Source: an uncultured Ectothiorhodospiraceae bacterium
Lineage (GTDB): Bacteria; Pseudomonadota; Gammaproteobacteria; Nevskiales; Oceanococcaceae
Direction: 5' to 3'
Assembly: GCA_937141935.1 (NCBI GenBank)
Contig: CAKZQS010000005.1
Coordinates: 62,001-126,000, forward strand
DNA length: 64,000 nucleotides
Part shown: positions 10,427 through 18,943 of the stretch, in pieces
How the letters are laid out: the number at the start of each line of letters is the position of its first letter
Position numbering within the stretch: position 1 is the stretch's first letter
Notes under the pieces: model-generated
The model's database searches: none
What the model saw: only the letters and a program-made list of their open reading frames with translations
Told to the model about the DNA's origin: nothing
Position numbers and translations under genes: made by a program

Positions 10427-10885
10427 CTAGTAAAGCGGAACGACCTCGTCATCCACAAAGGTGTAGCGCGGCTGCTTGTACCAGCCGTAGATCCAGGAGC
10501 GGCGCGGCTCCTTGTGGATGCGCTCCTCGTATACGGCCAGCCGGCCGTCCTCGGGCCGCAACCAGAAATCCAGGTCATAGAGCTGCTTGGGCGCACCCAC
10601 CACGTGGAAGTCGGTGCAGGCGAAGTAGGTCTGGCCGTCGATCTGCCGTACCGGGTCGTGCACCTTGACGAAGCGCAGCGCCAGTTCTTCGCCGGTCTTG
10701 TCGTCCACGATCCGGAAAATGCCCTGCGCATCCGCCCGCGCCTGGATGTGCGCCTGCGTGGCCGCCTGGATGTCCTCGGCGTAGAACTCGGTGGCCAGCA
10801 GCGGCGCGGACAGCGCGCACAGCCATGCCAGGGCGAGGGCCCGAAGCCCCCGCCGCAGCCCGCGACGGGGCTCAGTAAAAATCAT
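10427..10885 (-). CDS. Exported protein of unknown function (152 aa)
   Basis: MIFTEPRRGLRRGLRALALAWLCALSAPLLA signal peptide then TEFYAEDIQAATQAHIQARADAQGIFRIVDDKTGEELALRFVKVHDPVRQIDGQTYFACTDF; starts inside the upstream gene end (14-nt overlap). Confidence 0.7.
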   Translation of the reverse strand: MIFTEPRRGLRRGLRALALAWLCALSAPLLATEFYAEDIQAATQAHIQARADAQGIFRIVDDKTGEELALRFVKVHDPVRQIDGQTYFACTDFHVVGAPKQLYDLDFWLRPEDGRLAVYEERIHKEPRRSWIYGWYKQPRYTFVDDEVVPLY

Positions 10886-11237
10886 CCGGCTTGCGCGGGG
10901 CGGGGGTGCCGCCGTGTTCGCTGGGCGCGGCGTCGCCGGCGTGCTCATCGCCCTCGCGCGATTTGGCCTCTTTGCCGCCATGCTCGGAGTGCTCTTCCTC
11001 CGCACGCGATTTGGCCTTGGTGCCGCCATGCTCGGAGTGGCCCGAATGCTCGCGCGACTCGGCCGCCTTGCCGCCATGCTCGGAATGCCGACGCGATTTG
11101 GCTGCCGCGCCGCCATGCTCGGATTCGGCCCGCGATTTGGCCGCGTCGCCCCCGTGTTCGCGGGCCGGCTGGCCGGCGTGTTCGGCGGCCAGCACCAGCA
11201 TGGGCAGCGCTGCCAGCAACAGGATCAATCGGGTCAT
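10872..11237 (-). CDS. Secreted low-complexity protein with six EHGG repeats
   Basis: MTRLILLLAALPMLVLA signal peptide followed by (R/S)EHGGxxAKSR repeats; ATG overlaps the upstream stop codon (TGATG). Confidence 0.7.
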   Translation of the reverse strand: MTRLILLLAALPMLVLAAEHAGQPAREHGGDAAKSRAESEHGGAAAKSRRHSEHGGKAAESREHSGHSEHGGTKAKSRAEEEHSEHGGKEAKSREGDEHAGDAAPSEHGGTPAPRKPDDFY

Positions 11238-12106
11238 CACAGTTCTCCGTCGGGGATGGGGGTGGCCGGTCGGCGGGCGGCCGCCGCACCCGGCAGCCGC
11301 AGGTTGCGCCCGCGCGCCGGTTCGATCAAGCACTGCCAGAAGGAAAAGGCATGCTGCCGCCCCTCCGGCAGGCCCAGCGCATCGACGCCCCGCGTCGTGG
11401 CGCCGCCCGGCGCCGGCGCCGCGTAGCTGCGAAACAGCCGATCCCAGCAGGAGAGAATGGTCGCGAAGTTCGCATCGCCGTAGCGGCGGTCCACGGCGTG
11501 GTGCGCGGCGTGGTAGCGCGGCGTGACCAGCACGGCCGCCAGCGGCCGCTCGACGCGGTCGGGAAAGTCGATGTTGCTGTGGTGGAACTGCGCGCACAGG
11601 CTGACCAGGGCCTCAAACACGAACCAGGCCACGGCGCTGGGGCCCCACAGCAGCAGCCAGCCGGCCTTGACCAGCCCGGACAGCAGCAGCTCAGCGGGGT
11701 GAAAGCGCAGCGCGGTACTGACGTCCATCTCGGTGTCGGCGTGGTGCGCCTTGTGCAGCCGCCACAGCGGACCAACGCGGTGATTGGCGCGATGCCACAG
11801 GTAATCCAGGCCGTCGAGCACGACGATCGATACGGCGATCTCCAGCAGCGTGTGTGCGTGCAGCCCAAGCAGCCGCGACAGCCCCCAGCCCTGCTCTTCC
11901 AGCCACACGGCCCAGAGCAGCAGCGGCACATAGATCAGCATGCGCACGGTGACGGTGTTCAGCGCCGCCAGCACGCCGTGAAAGCCCAGCCGGCGCCAGC
12001 GCCCACGGCGCCAGGGCCGGGCCGGTGCCAGGGTTTCGATCAGCAAAAACAGCAGCAGCCCGCCGAGAAAGACGAGCAGCCGCCCGCTGTCCAGATCCAG
12101 TTCCAT
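11237..12106 (-). CDS. Sterol desaturase / fatty acid hydroxylase family protein
   Basis: His-box pattern LDGLDYLWHRANHRVGPLWRLHKAHHADTEMDVSTALRFHPAE...HHSNIDFP...YHAAHHAVDRRYGDANF. Confidence 0.9.
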   Translation of the reverse strand: MELDLDSGRLLVFLGGLLLFLLIETLAPARPWRRGRWRRLGFHGVLAALNTVTVRMLIYVPLLLWAVWLEEQGWGLSRLLGLHAHTLLEIAVSIVVLDGLDYLWHRANHRVGPLWRLHKAHHADTEMDVSTALRFHPAELLLSGLVKAGWLLLWGPSAVAWFVFEALVSLCAQFHHSNIDFPDRVERPLAAVLVTPRYHAAHHAVDRRYGDANFATILSCWDRLFRSYAAPAPGGATTRGVDALGLPEGRQHAFSFWQCLIEPARGRNLRLPGAAAARRPATPIPDGEL

Positions 12107-12174
12107 TGCGGGCCCAGCATAGCGCCGACGCGTGGCCGGCGGCCCGTGGCCCGCGACTTGCAAGCCTTCGGATA

Positions 12175-12261
12175 GAGGCCTCTCCCTCCGGTGCTTCGTG
12201 GGTCGAACCAGACGAAGCCGCGCGCATGGATGGGCGTCAAGTCCCCCGGGGGGAGAGCCTC
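12175..12261 (-). other. Long inverted repeat with nested hairpin (candidate structured leader RNA or REP/MITE-like element)
   Basis: Outer arms GAGGCCTCTCCCTCCGG (12175-12191) and CCGGGGGGAGAGCCTC (12246-12261) are near-perfect reverse complements; inner hairpin GCTTCGT (12193-12199) / ACGAAGC (12212-12218). Confidence 0.6.
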
Positions 12262-12300
12262 GCTTATTTGCGTCGCGCCGGCGAGCCGGCGGCGCGCCCG

Positions 12301-12333
12301 GGCCGCGTCAGAACGCAGGCCGCGTCAGAACGC
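12301..12333. repeat. Tandem direct duplication GGCCGCGTCAGAACGC(A) x2
   Basis: Identical 16-mers at 12301-12316 and 12318-12333, separated by one base. Confidence 0.9.
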
Positions 12334-12630
12334 GATCTTGCCCGTCAGCATGTCCTTCCACATCACCCAGTCGCCCTTGAAGCTCATCCAGGGGTACTTG
12401 AAGGTGGCGGGCTTGTTGTGCTCAAAGAAGAAATGCCCGACCCAGGCCCAGGCATAGCCCTGCACAAAGGCCACCGGAATCAGCCACCAGGTGGCCGTGA
12501 CCACGGCGGCCAGCAACAGCGCCAAGCCGAAGCTGCTGCCAATGAAATGCAGCCGCCGGCAGGTGCGGTCGGAATGCTCGGCCAGGTAATAGGGGTAGAA
12601 CTCGGCAAAGTTGTCGAAACGCTCGGCCAT
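12325..12630 (-). CDS. DUF962 / Mpo1-like membrane protein
   Basis: MAERFDNFAEFYPYYLAEHSDRTCRRLHFIGSSFGLALL...WVGHFFFEHNKPATFKYPWMSFKGDWVMW. Confidence 0.88.
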   Translation of the reverse strand: MAERFDNFAEFYPYYLAEHSDRTCRRLHFIGSSFGLALLLAAVVTATWWLIPVAFVQGYAWAWVGHFFFEHNKPATFKYPWMSFKGDWVMWKDMLTGKIAF

Positions 12631-12700
12631 GATTCTCCTCCGTGACAAGGTGTGCACCTATTGTAAGCCGCTGAGCCGACGTGGCTTTAGCAAATATTGC

Positions 12701-13594
12701 TCAGGTCGCGACCGGCGGCGGCTGCGGGGGCTGCGGCGCCTGCCACGCAAGGTCGGGCGCCAGGCAGCCCGGCAGCGCCGCGCGCAGGTCGGGATATTGC
12801 GGCGCCCAGCCCAGCTCGCGGTGCAGGCGGCCGGCGTCGATGCGCCGCGACTCCTGCAGGTAGCTGGCCAGGCCCGGCGGCAGCTGCGCCAGCGAATCGA
12901 CTTCGGGCGGCGGCGGCAAACCGGCGGCCTGCGCCACGGCGCGAAAGTAGTCGCCCATGGTGCCGGGGCTGCCATCGGCAACGTTGTAGATGCCCTCCCC
13001 CGCGCGCAGGATCGCCCACAGCGCCGCCGCGAGATCGTCCGCGTGCACGCGGTTGGACCAGCCCGGCAGCGTGGGCGCCGGCCCCGGCCGCCGCTCGCGC
13101 AGTCGCTGCAAGGGCAGGCGCCCGGGGCCGTAGATGCCCGGCACGCGGGCGATCGCCCAGGGGCAGCCCGCGGCCTCCGCCCAGGCCTGCAGCGCGCGCT
13201 CGGCGGCCAGCCGGCGGCGGGCGCGGTCCGTGCCGGGGGCCGGCGGGCGGCTCTCGTTCACCCAGGCCCCGCCGCAGTCGCCATACACGCCGCTGGTCGA
13301 CAGGTATACGAATTTGGCGGGCGCCGGCAGGCCGTCCAGCGCCGCCTCCAGCGTGGCGTCACCCGGCCCCTGCGCCGGTGGCGGGGCCAACCACAGAATG
13401 TGGCTGCCCGGCGCGGCGAGTTTGCCGAGCGCCGCCAGGTCGGCGCGGATGAGCGTCACCGCCTGCGGCAGGCCCAGGCATTCCCGCCCGCTGCGGTTGA
13501 CGGCCTGCACGGCCACGCCCGCCGGCAGCAACCGCGCAACGCGGGCGCCGATGTCGCCATAACCGGCAATCAGCAGCCGCGTCGGCGCGGGCAC
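12701..13594 (-). CDS. NAD(P)-dependent epimerase/dehydratase (YeeZ-like SDR)
   Basis: RLLIAGYGDIGARVARLL nucleotide-binding motif, YLSTSGVYGDCGG, WSNRVHADDLAAAL. Start uncertain; GTG at 13594 proposed. Confidence 0.8.
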   Translation of the reverse strand: MPAPTRLLIAGYGDIGARVARLLPAGVAVQAVNRSGRECLGLPQAVTLIRADLAALGKLAAPGSHILWLAPPPAQGPGDATLEAALDGLPAPAKFVYLSTSGVYGDCGGAWVNESRPPAPGTDRARRRLAAERALQAWAEAAGCPWAIARVPGIYGPGRLPLQRLRERRPGPAPTLPGWSNRVHADDLAAALWAILRAGEGIYNVADGSPGTMGDYFRAVAQAAGLPPPPEVDSLAQLPPGLASYLQESRRIDAGRLHRELGWAPQYPDLRAALPGCLAPDLAWQAPQPPQPPPVAT

Positions 13595-13617
13595 GGGCGC
13601 GGCGCCGGCCGCTGGCT

Positions 13618-14892
13618 TCAGCGCGGCTCCTCGCCGGTCTGCGGCGCAGGCAGGCCCGGCGTTCCGGCCGGCGGCGTGGTCGCCGCAGGCGCCGCGGGCA
13701 GCTTGCGCGGCGGCTCCAGCGCCAGCTCCAGGCCCTGCTGGTAGGCGCGCAGCGCGCCCAGCTCGTCCTTCTCCTGCGCGCGCAGGCGGCCCAGCTCCAG
13801 CGCCACCTCGGCACTGGGCGCCTGCTTCTGGCAGGCCTCCAGGTAGCTGCGCGCCCGCCCCCAGAGCCGGGCATGGATACACAGCCGACCGGCAATCAGC
13901 AGCAGTTCGGGCTTTTCGCCATAGCGGTTCAGCCAGTCCTCGACGGCCGCCAGCTGGGCGATGCGGTCTTCGGCATGCAGCCGGCCGTAGAGCAGCACCA
14001 GCTCGGCATGCCATTGCTTCTTGACCGCCGGCGGGATCAGCCGCAGCGCCTCGGAATCGGCACCCAGGCGATGCAGCATCGTGCAATACAGGGCCAGCAT
14101 GTCGGCATCGGCGCGCAACGAACGCGGCAGCGCCAGCCACTGCGTGCGCAGGCCCTCCAGGTCGCCGCGCTCGCCGGCCTGTTGCAGCAGCGCGCGCTCG
14201 GTGCGCGCCGTCAGCGCGTCGAGCTGCGGTCGCGGCAAGGCCCCCAGCGCCTTGGGCAGGGTGTCGCGCAGCTCCTGCCAGCGGCCGGCGTGCTCCAGCA
14301 CGTCCAGGCGCAGCGCCTGCACTTCGCGGGCGCCGGCGCCGCGGTGCTTCTGCACCTCCTCCAGCGCCGCCAGGGCCTGGGCCCAGTCAGCCGAGTCGGC
14401 CGCCCAGCGCGCCCGCGCCATGGCCACGGTGCCGGCGACCTCGGCCTCGGTCTGTTCGGCCAGCGACAGATAATGTTCACGCCGCTCGACGGCGCCCTGG
14501 CGGTGCGCGGCCTCGGCCGCACCCAGGTAGTTCAGCGCCGGCACCGGCGCATCGCTGACGTAACGCAGCAGCGCCAGCTCGGCCGCCTGCCAGCGCTCGG
14601 CGTGCAGCGCCAGCATGCCGCGCTCGAACTGCGCGCGGGCCCGGTTGACGCGCTTGCGCTCCAGCACGGCCGCCACCTGCCGTGGCATGACCAGCAGGCC
14701 GCGCAGCGCGCGCAGCAGCAACAACAGCAGGGAGCCGCCGACCGCCAGCAGCAGGGCCAGCGCCGCCAGCGTGGTCTCGAGCTGCCAGCCGCCGAACTCG
14801 ATCCGCACGTAGCCGGGGTTGTCGCGCAGCGCCAGCGCGGCCATCCCGCCCAGCAGCAGCGCCAGGCCCAGCAGCAAAAAGACGCGGACCAT
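13618..14892 (-). CDS. hemY: Heme biosynthesis protein HemY
   Basis: MVRVFLLLGLALLLGGMAALALRDNPGYVRIEFGGWQLETTLAALALLL and TPR-like region; adjacent to hemX. Confidence 0.9.
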   Translation of the reverse strand: MVRVFLLLGLALLLGGMAALALRDNPGYVRIEFGGWQLETTLAALALLLAVGGSLLLLLLRALRGLLVMPRQVAAVLERKRVNRARAQFERGMLALHAERWQAAELALLRYVSDAPVPALNYLGAAEAAHRQGAVERREHYLSLAEQTEAEVAGTVAMARARWAADSADWAQALAALEEVQKHRGAGAREVQALRLDVLEHAGRWQELRDTLPKALGALPRPQLDALTARTERALLQQAGERGDLEGLRTQWLALPRSLRADADMLALYCTMLHRLGADSEALRLIPPAVKKQWHAELVLLYGRLHAEDRIAQLAAVEDWLNRYGEKPELLLIAGRLCIHARLWGRARSYLEACQKQAPSAEVALELGRLRAQEKDELGALRAYQQGLELALEPPRKLPAAPAATTPPAGTPGLPAPQTGEEPR

Positions 14893-16433
14893 CAGTTGTC
14901 CTGCGCCCGCAAGCGGCGCAGCTGGCGCAGCGTGCCGGCCAGTTCGGGCAGCGTCGGCGCCACGTCCACCGCGGTCAACTCGTTCAGCGTGCTCAGCGCC
15001 GCCTCGACGGCCGGGTCTTCGGTGGCCAGGTAGCGCCGCACCCAATCGGCGGCCGCGGTCAGCGCGGCCTCGTAATGCGCGGCGTCGCCCAGCAGCAGCG
15101 CGGTGCGGGCGGCCTGCAGCTGCAGCCGCAGGTTCTGCACCAGCAGGCCGTGCAGGTCCGGTGGCAGCAGCGGCGTGGTGGGCGTGGTGTTCTGGCGGAT
15201 CGTCACCAGCGCCAGCACCGCCTCCTGCACCCGCCGCCAGGCTTGCTCGTACCAGGCGGCCGCGGCGTCGCTGGCCGGTGCCTGCAGGGCTGGGCCCTCG
15301 GCCTCCAGCGCACGGCGTACCGCGCCATCCAGCGGCAGGCTGGACACCCGCGCCGACAGCGCCTGCAGCTTCAGGCTGATGGCCGTGGTGTCGATCTGCG
15401 GGATGGCGCGCAGCGCGGCGATGTCGTCGGCGATCTGCCGCCGCAGCGGCAGCCAGCCCGGGTCGGCGATGGCCTGCAGGCGGGCATCGGCCAGCTCCAG
15501 CGCGGTGATGGCGCTGGGCACGTCGCGGGCCAGCTGCAGGCGCTCGCTGGCGGTCAGCAGCAGTTGCTCGACCGCGTCGATGCGCCAGGCCAGCGCGCCG
15601 CCCTCGACCTTCTCCCGCAGGTTGGCGACGGCCGTGTTGAGGCTGTCGGCCTGCGCGCCGAGCTGCTCGATGCGGGTCTGCCGCGCGGCCAGCTGCGTGC
15701 GCAGCTCCTGCTCGCGGCTGCGCAGCTGCTGGGCCAGCGCGTCCAGCTCGCCGGCGGTGGCGGTTTGCGCGGTGTCGACGCGATCCAGCCGCTCGGCCTG
15801 GCCCTCCAGGGCGCTGAGGGTTTGGGCCTGCTCGCTGCCGCTCTGATACAGCCACCACAGCGCCGCCGTGTTGCCCAGCGCCAGCAGCAGGATCAGCAGC
15901 AGGAAGACGCCCAGCGTCTTCGAGGGCCCCGTCGTGGCGGGGGCGGCGGGCGTGGGACCGGCCGGGCCGGCTGATGCGGGCCCGGGTGATGCGGTGCCGG
16001 CTGATGCAGAACCGGGCGCGCCAGCGGCCTGCGCACCGTGGCCGGGCGACTGCGCGGGCGCCGTGGCCGCCGTTGTCGGCGCGGCCGTCGGGGTCTTGGC
16101 GGCCGCCGCGGATTCGGGCCTCTGCGCCGACGCAGGCGCCGCGCCCTGGCTGGCGGCCGACTCGCCCGGGGTGGCGCCCGCGCCGGTTGCGGCGTCGCTG
16201 CCGGCGCTGGATCCCGCAGCGGGACCCGCCGCGCTTTCGGGCTTCGCGGCCTTGGCCTGCGACTTGCCCCGCGCCTTGGCTTTGGGCTTGGCCTGTGCCT
16301 TTGACTTTTCTGGCGTTGCCGTCGAAGTCGAAGGCGAAGGCGATTGGGAGCCCGCAGCCGCAGCCGTCTCGGAGGCGGCTTCCAGGCTGGCGTCGGGCTG
16401 GTCTTCGGCGGGGCGATCCGGAGACGAACTCAT
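14892..16433 (-). CDS. hemX: HemX-like uroporphyrinogen-III C-methyltransferase family protein
   Basis: Ala/Pro/Lys-rich N-terminus, single TM (LGVFLLLILLLALGNTAALWWLYQSG), coiled-coil; between hemD and hemY; stop/start overlap TGATG. Confidence 0.88.
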   Translation of the reverse strand: MSSSPDRPAEDQPDASLEAASETAAAAGSQSPSPSTSTATPEKSKAQAKPKAKARGKSQAKAAKPESAAGPAAGSSAGSDAATGAGATPGESAASQGAAPASAQRPESAAAAKTPTAAPTTAATAPAQSPGHGAQAAGAPGSASAGTASPGPASAGPAGPTPAAPATTGPSKTLGVFLLLILLLALGNTAALWWLYQSGSEQAQTLSALEGQAERLDRVDTAQTATAGELDALAQQLRSREQELRTQLAARQTRIEQLGAQADSLNTAVANLREKVEGGALAWRIDAVEQLLLTASERLQLARDVPSAITALELADARLQAIADPGWLPLRRQIADDIAALRAIPQIDTTAISLKLQALSARVSSLPLDGAVRRALEAEGPALQAPASDAAAAWYEQAWRRVQEAVLALVTIRQNTTPTTPLLPPDLHGLLVQNLRLQLQAARTALLLGDAAHYEAALTAAADWVRRYLATEDPAVEAALSTLNELTAVDVAPTLPELAGTLRQLRRLRAQDN

Positions 16434-17164
16434 CGGCAATCCTCGACCGCCGCGCGAACCGCGGCGGCAGTGAAGCGGGGAAGAAAAGCCATCCTACCCG
16501 ACCAGCCCAGGCCGCGGGCCACGGCCTCCAGGCGCTCATCGGGCAGCAGCAGCGGCAGCGCGAACAGCGAGCTGCGCGCGCAGTCGATGATGGTCTGGCT
16601 CAGCCCGCGCAACGCCTCGCCGCTGCTGGCCACGATGACTTCGGGCGGCGCGGCGGGCAGCTCGCAGTCGCGCAACTGGCGGCGATACAGCGCGTAGACC
16701 TCGACCTGCACCTGCGCCTGGCGCAGCGGGGCCAGCCACTCGTGGCGGCCGTGCGCGCCGGTCAGCAGCAGCAGGCGCTCGCCGGCCGCGGGGCGGGCCA
16801 TGCCCTCGGCCTGCGCCTCGGCCCACCAGGCCGCGCCGCCGTGGCCACGCCGCGGCGCCTGCACCGCCTGCCCGTAAACCTCGCGGGCGCGCAGCGCGGT
16901 GCGCTCGCCCACGGCATGCATGCGCAGCGCCGGCGGGCGCGCCGGCCAGGCGGCCCGCGCCGCGTCAACGGCGTTGGCCGAGGTCCACAGCACATGCTGG
17001 GCGGCGGCCAGGGCCGCTTGGAGTTGCTGGCGCAGGCTGTCGTCGACCAGGTTGTCGATAGCCAGCACCGGCAGCTCGCGCACCTGCCAGCCGTCGCTGA
17101 GCAGGGCGGTGACAAAGGGGCTCGGCGCGCTGGGAACCGTGCGGGTCAGCCACAGCGTTGCCAC
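16430..17164 (-). CDS. hemD: Uroporphyrinogen-III synthase (GTG start)
   Basis: LWLTRTVPSAPSPFVTALLSDGWQVRELPVLAI...; position between hemC and hemX. Confidence 0.9.
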   Translation of the reverse strand: MATLWLTRTVPSAPSPFVTALLSDGWQVRELPVLAIDNLVDDSLRQQLQAALAAAQHVLWTSANAVDAARAAWPARPPALRMHAVGERTALRAREVYGQAVQAPRRGHGGAAWWAEAQAEGMARPAAGERLLLLTGAHGRHEWLAPLRQAQVQVEVYALYRRQLRDCELPAAPPEVIVASSGEALRGLSQTIIDCARSSLFALPLLLPDERLEAVARGLGWSGRMAFLPRFTAAAVRAAVEDCR

Positions 17165-17173
17165 GCGCGGCGC

Positions 17174-18097
17174 CTAGTCGCTGGCCAGGGCGGCCAGAAT
17201 CGCGGCGCCGCCCTGGGCGCGCAGCGAGTCGGCCAGACGCATGCCCAGCGCCTCGGGCTCGGCGCCAGCGGCCTGGCTGGCCGCGGCCTCGACGACCTCG
17301 CGACCGTCCGGGTAGCCCAGCGCCGCGCGCATCGTCAGCCCGCCGCCGGCGGTGGCCACGCAATAGCCGGCCAGCGGCAGCGCGCAGGAGCCGCCCAGCG
17401 CCCGCGACAGCGCGCGCTCGGCCGCGGACACGCGCGCGGCCTCGGGGTCATTCAGCGCCTCCAGCCGCGTGGCCAGCGCCGCGTCGTCGGCGCGGATCTC
17501 GATGGCCAGCGTGCCCTGCCCCGGCGCCGGAATCATCCATTCCACCGGCAGCCGCTGGCCAATGCGCTCGGCATGCTCCATGCGCTCCAGGCCGGAGACC
17601 GCGAGCACGATGGCGTCGTAGTCGCCGGCGTCGAGCTTGGCCATGCGGGTCTGGATGTTGCCGCGCAGCAGCTTGGTCTGCAGGTCGGGGCGGCGGTGGC
17701 GCAGCAGCATGCTGCGGCGCTGGCTGGCGGTGCCCACCACGGCGCCCTGCGGCAAGGCCTCCAGGCTGCTGGCGCCGACCAGCGCGTCGCCGGGGGCGTG
17801 GCGGCTCAGGAAACAGGGCAGCGCCAGGCCGGGGGGCAGCTCCATCGGCACGTCCTTGAGCGAATGCACGGCGAGGTCGGCGCGGTCCTCCAGCAGCGCG
17901 GCCTCCAGCTCTTTGACGAACAGGCCCTTGCCGCCCAGGCTGGACAGGCGGCCCTCCAGCCAGCGGTCGCCCTTGGTGGTCAGCGGCACCAGCTCGCAGT
18001 GGCAGTCGGGGGTTTCGGCCTCGAGGCGGGCGGCGACGTAGCGGGCCTGCCACAGCGCCAGCGGGCTGCTGCGGGTGGCGATGCGTATGAGATTCAT
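17174..18097 (-). CDS. hemC: Hydroxymethylbilane synthase
   Basis: LIRIATRSSPLALWQARYVAARLE; cofactor-binding Cys in GGSCALPLAGYC. Confidence 0.97.
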   Translation of the reverse strand: MNLIRIATRSSPLALWQARYVAARLEAETPDCHCELVPLTTKGDRWLEGRLSSLGGKGLFVKELEAALLEDRADLAVHSLKDVPMELPPGLALPCFLSRHAPGDALVGASSLEALPQGAVVGTASQRRSMLLRHRRPDLQTKLLRGNIQTRMAKLDAGDYDAIVLAVSGLERMEHAERIGQRLPVEWMIPAPGQGTLAIEIRADDAALATRLEALNDPEAARVSAAERALSRALGGSCALPLAGYCVATAGGGLTMRAALGYPDGREVVEAAASQAAGAEPEALGMRLADSLRAQGGAAILAALASD

Positions 18098-18217
18098 CGG
18101 CGCATTGTAGGCCCGGCCGCGCGCGGGGCTGGGCTGGGCTTGGGGTGAGCTGGGCTGGCGAGATGCGCCGGCGGGGAGGTGCCGGCGTCGATGTGCCGGC
18201 GCGGAGGGCCGGGCTGC

Positions 18218-18943
18218 TTAGTCCGCGCTGGCCGCCGGCGCGTCGCGCAGGGCGGCGCGCACGCTGCCGGCCAGGCGGCGGCTGACCGGCAGCGGCTCGG
18301 CATGTCCTTCCAGGTACAGGTCCAGCCCGCCGCCGCGCGGCTGCAGCGCACGCACGCGCGCCGGGTTGACGAGGATGCCGCGGTGGATGCGCACCAGCGT
18401 GGGGTGCTGCGCCGCGAACTGCGCCAGCGGGCGCTCGGTCAGGTCCATGCCCTCCTCGTGGTGGATTTCGGTGAGCTTTTGCGCCGCGCGCAGGTACAGC
18501 ACGCGCGCCAGCGGGATGCGCCGCAAGCGCCCCTGGCTGCCCACGTCCAGCATCGGCCCGGTCTCGCGCGCCGGGCCCTGCAGGCGATTGGGCGCGCGCA
18601 CTTTGGCCAGCGCATCGCGCAGCTTGGGCCGGGTGATGGGCTTGAGCAGGTAGGCGGTGGCCACGGTCTGGAAGGCGTGGAAGGCGTGCTCGGCGAAGGC
18701 GGTGGAGAAGATCACCGCCGGCGGCGGCTCCAGCGTGGCCACGCGGTCGGCCAGCTCCAGGCCATCCAGGCCCGGCATGCGGATGTCCAGGATCAGCAGG
18801 TCGGGCTCGTGCTGCTGGCACAGCGCCCAGGCCTCCTGGCCATCGGCCGCCTGCGCGCACAGCTCCCAGCCCGGGCACTCGGCCAGCAGCGCGGCCAGGC
18901 GCTCGCGCGCCAGCGGCTCGTCGTCGGCAATCAGCACCTTCAT
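18218..18943 (-). CDS. algR: LytTR-type response regulator (AlgR-like)
   Basis: [22 protein letters not shown]...LLILDIRMPGLDGLELA receiver, then LytTR domain; adjacent to hemC as in pseudomonads. Confidence 0.88.
   Translation of the reverse strand: MKVLIADDEPLARERLAALLAECPGWELCAQAADGQEAWALCQQHEPDLLILDIRMPGLDGLELADRVATLEPPPAVIFSTAFAEHAFHAFQTVATAYLLKPITRPKLRDALAKVRAPNRLQGPARETGPMLDVGSQGRLRRIPLARVLYLRAAQKLTEIHHEEGMDLTERPLAQFAAQHPTLVRIHRGILVNPARVRALQPRGGGLDLYLEGHAEPLPVSRRLAGSVRAALRDAPAASAD

Noticed and set aside
12193-12218. Possible tRNA T-arm (GGTCGAACC loop) in the 12.2 kb hairpin
   Set aside because: No acceptor/anticodon arms or CCA context can be built around it; treated as a structured element instead.
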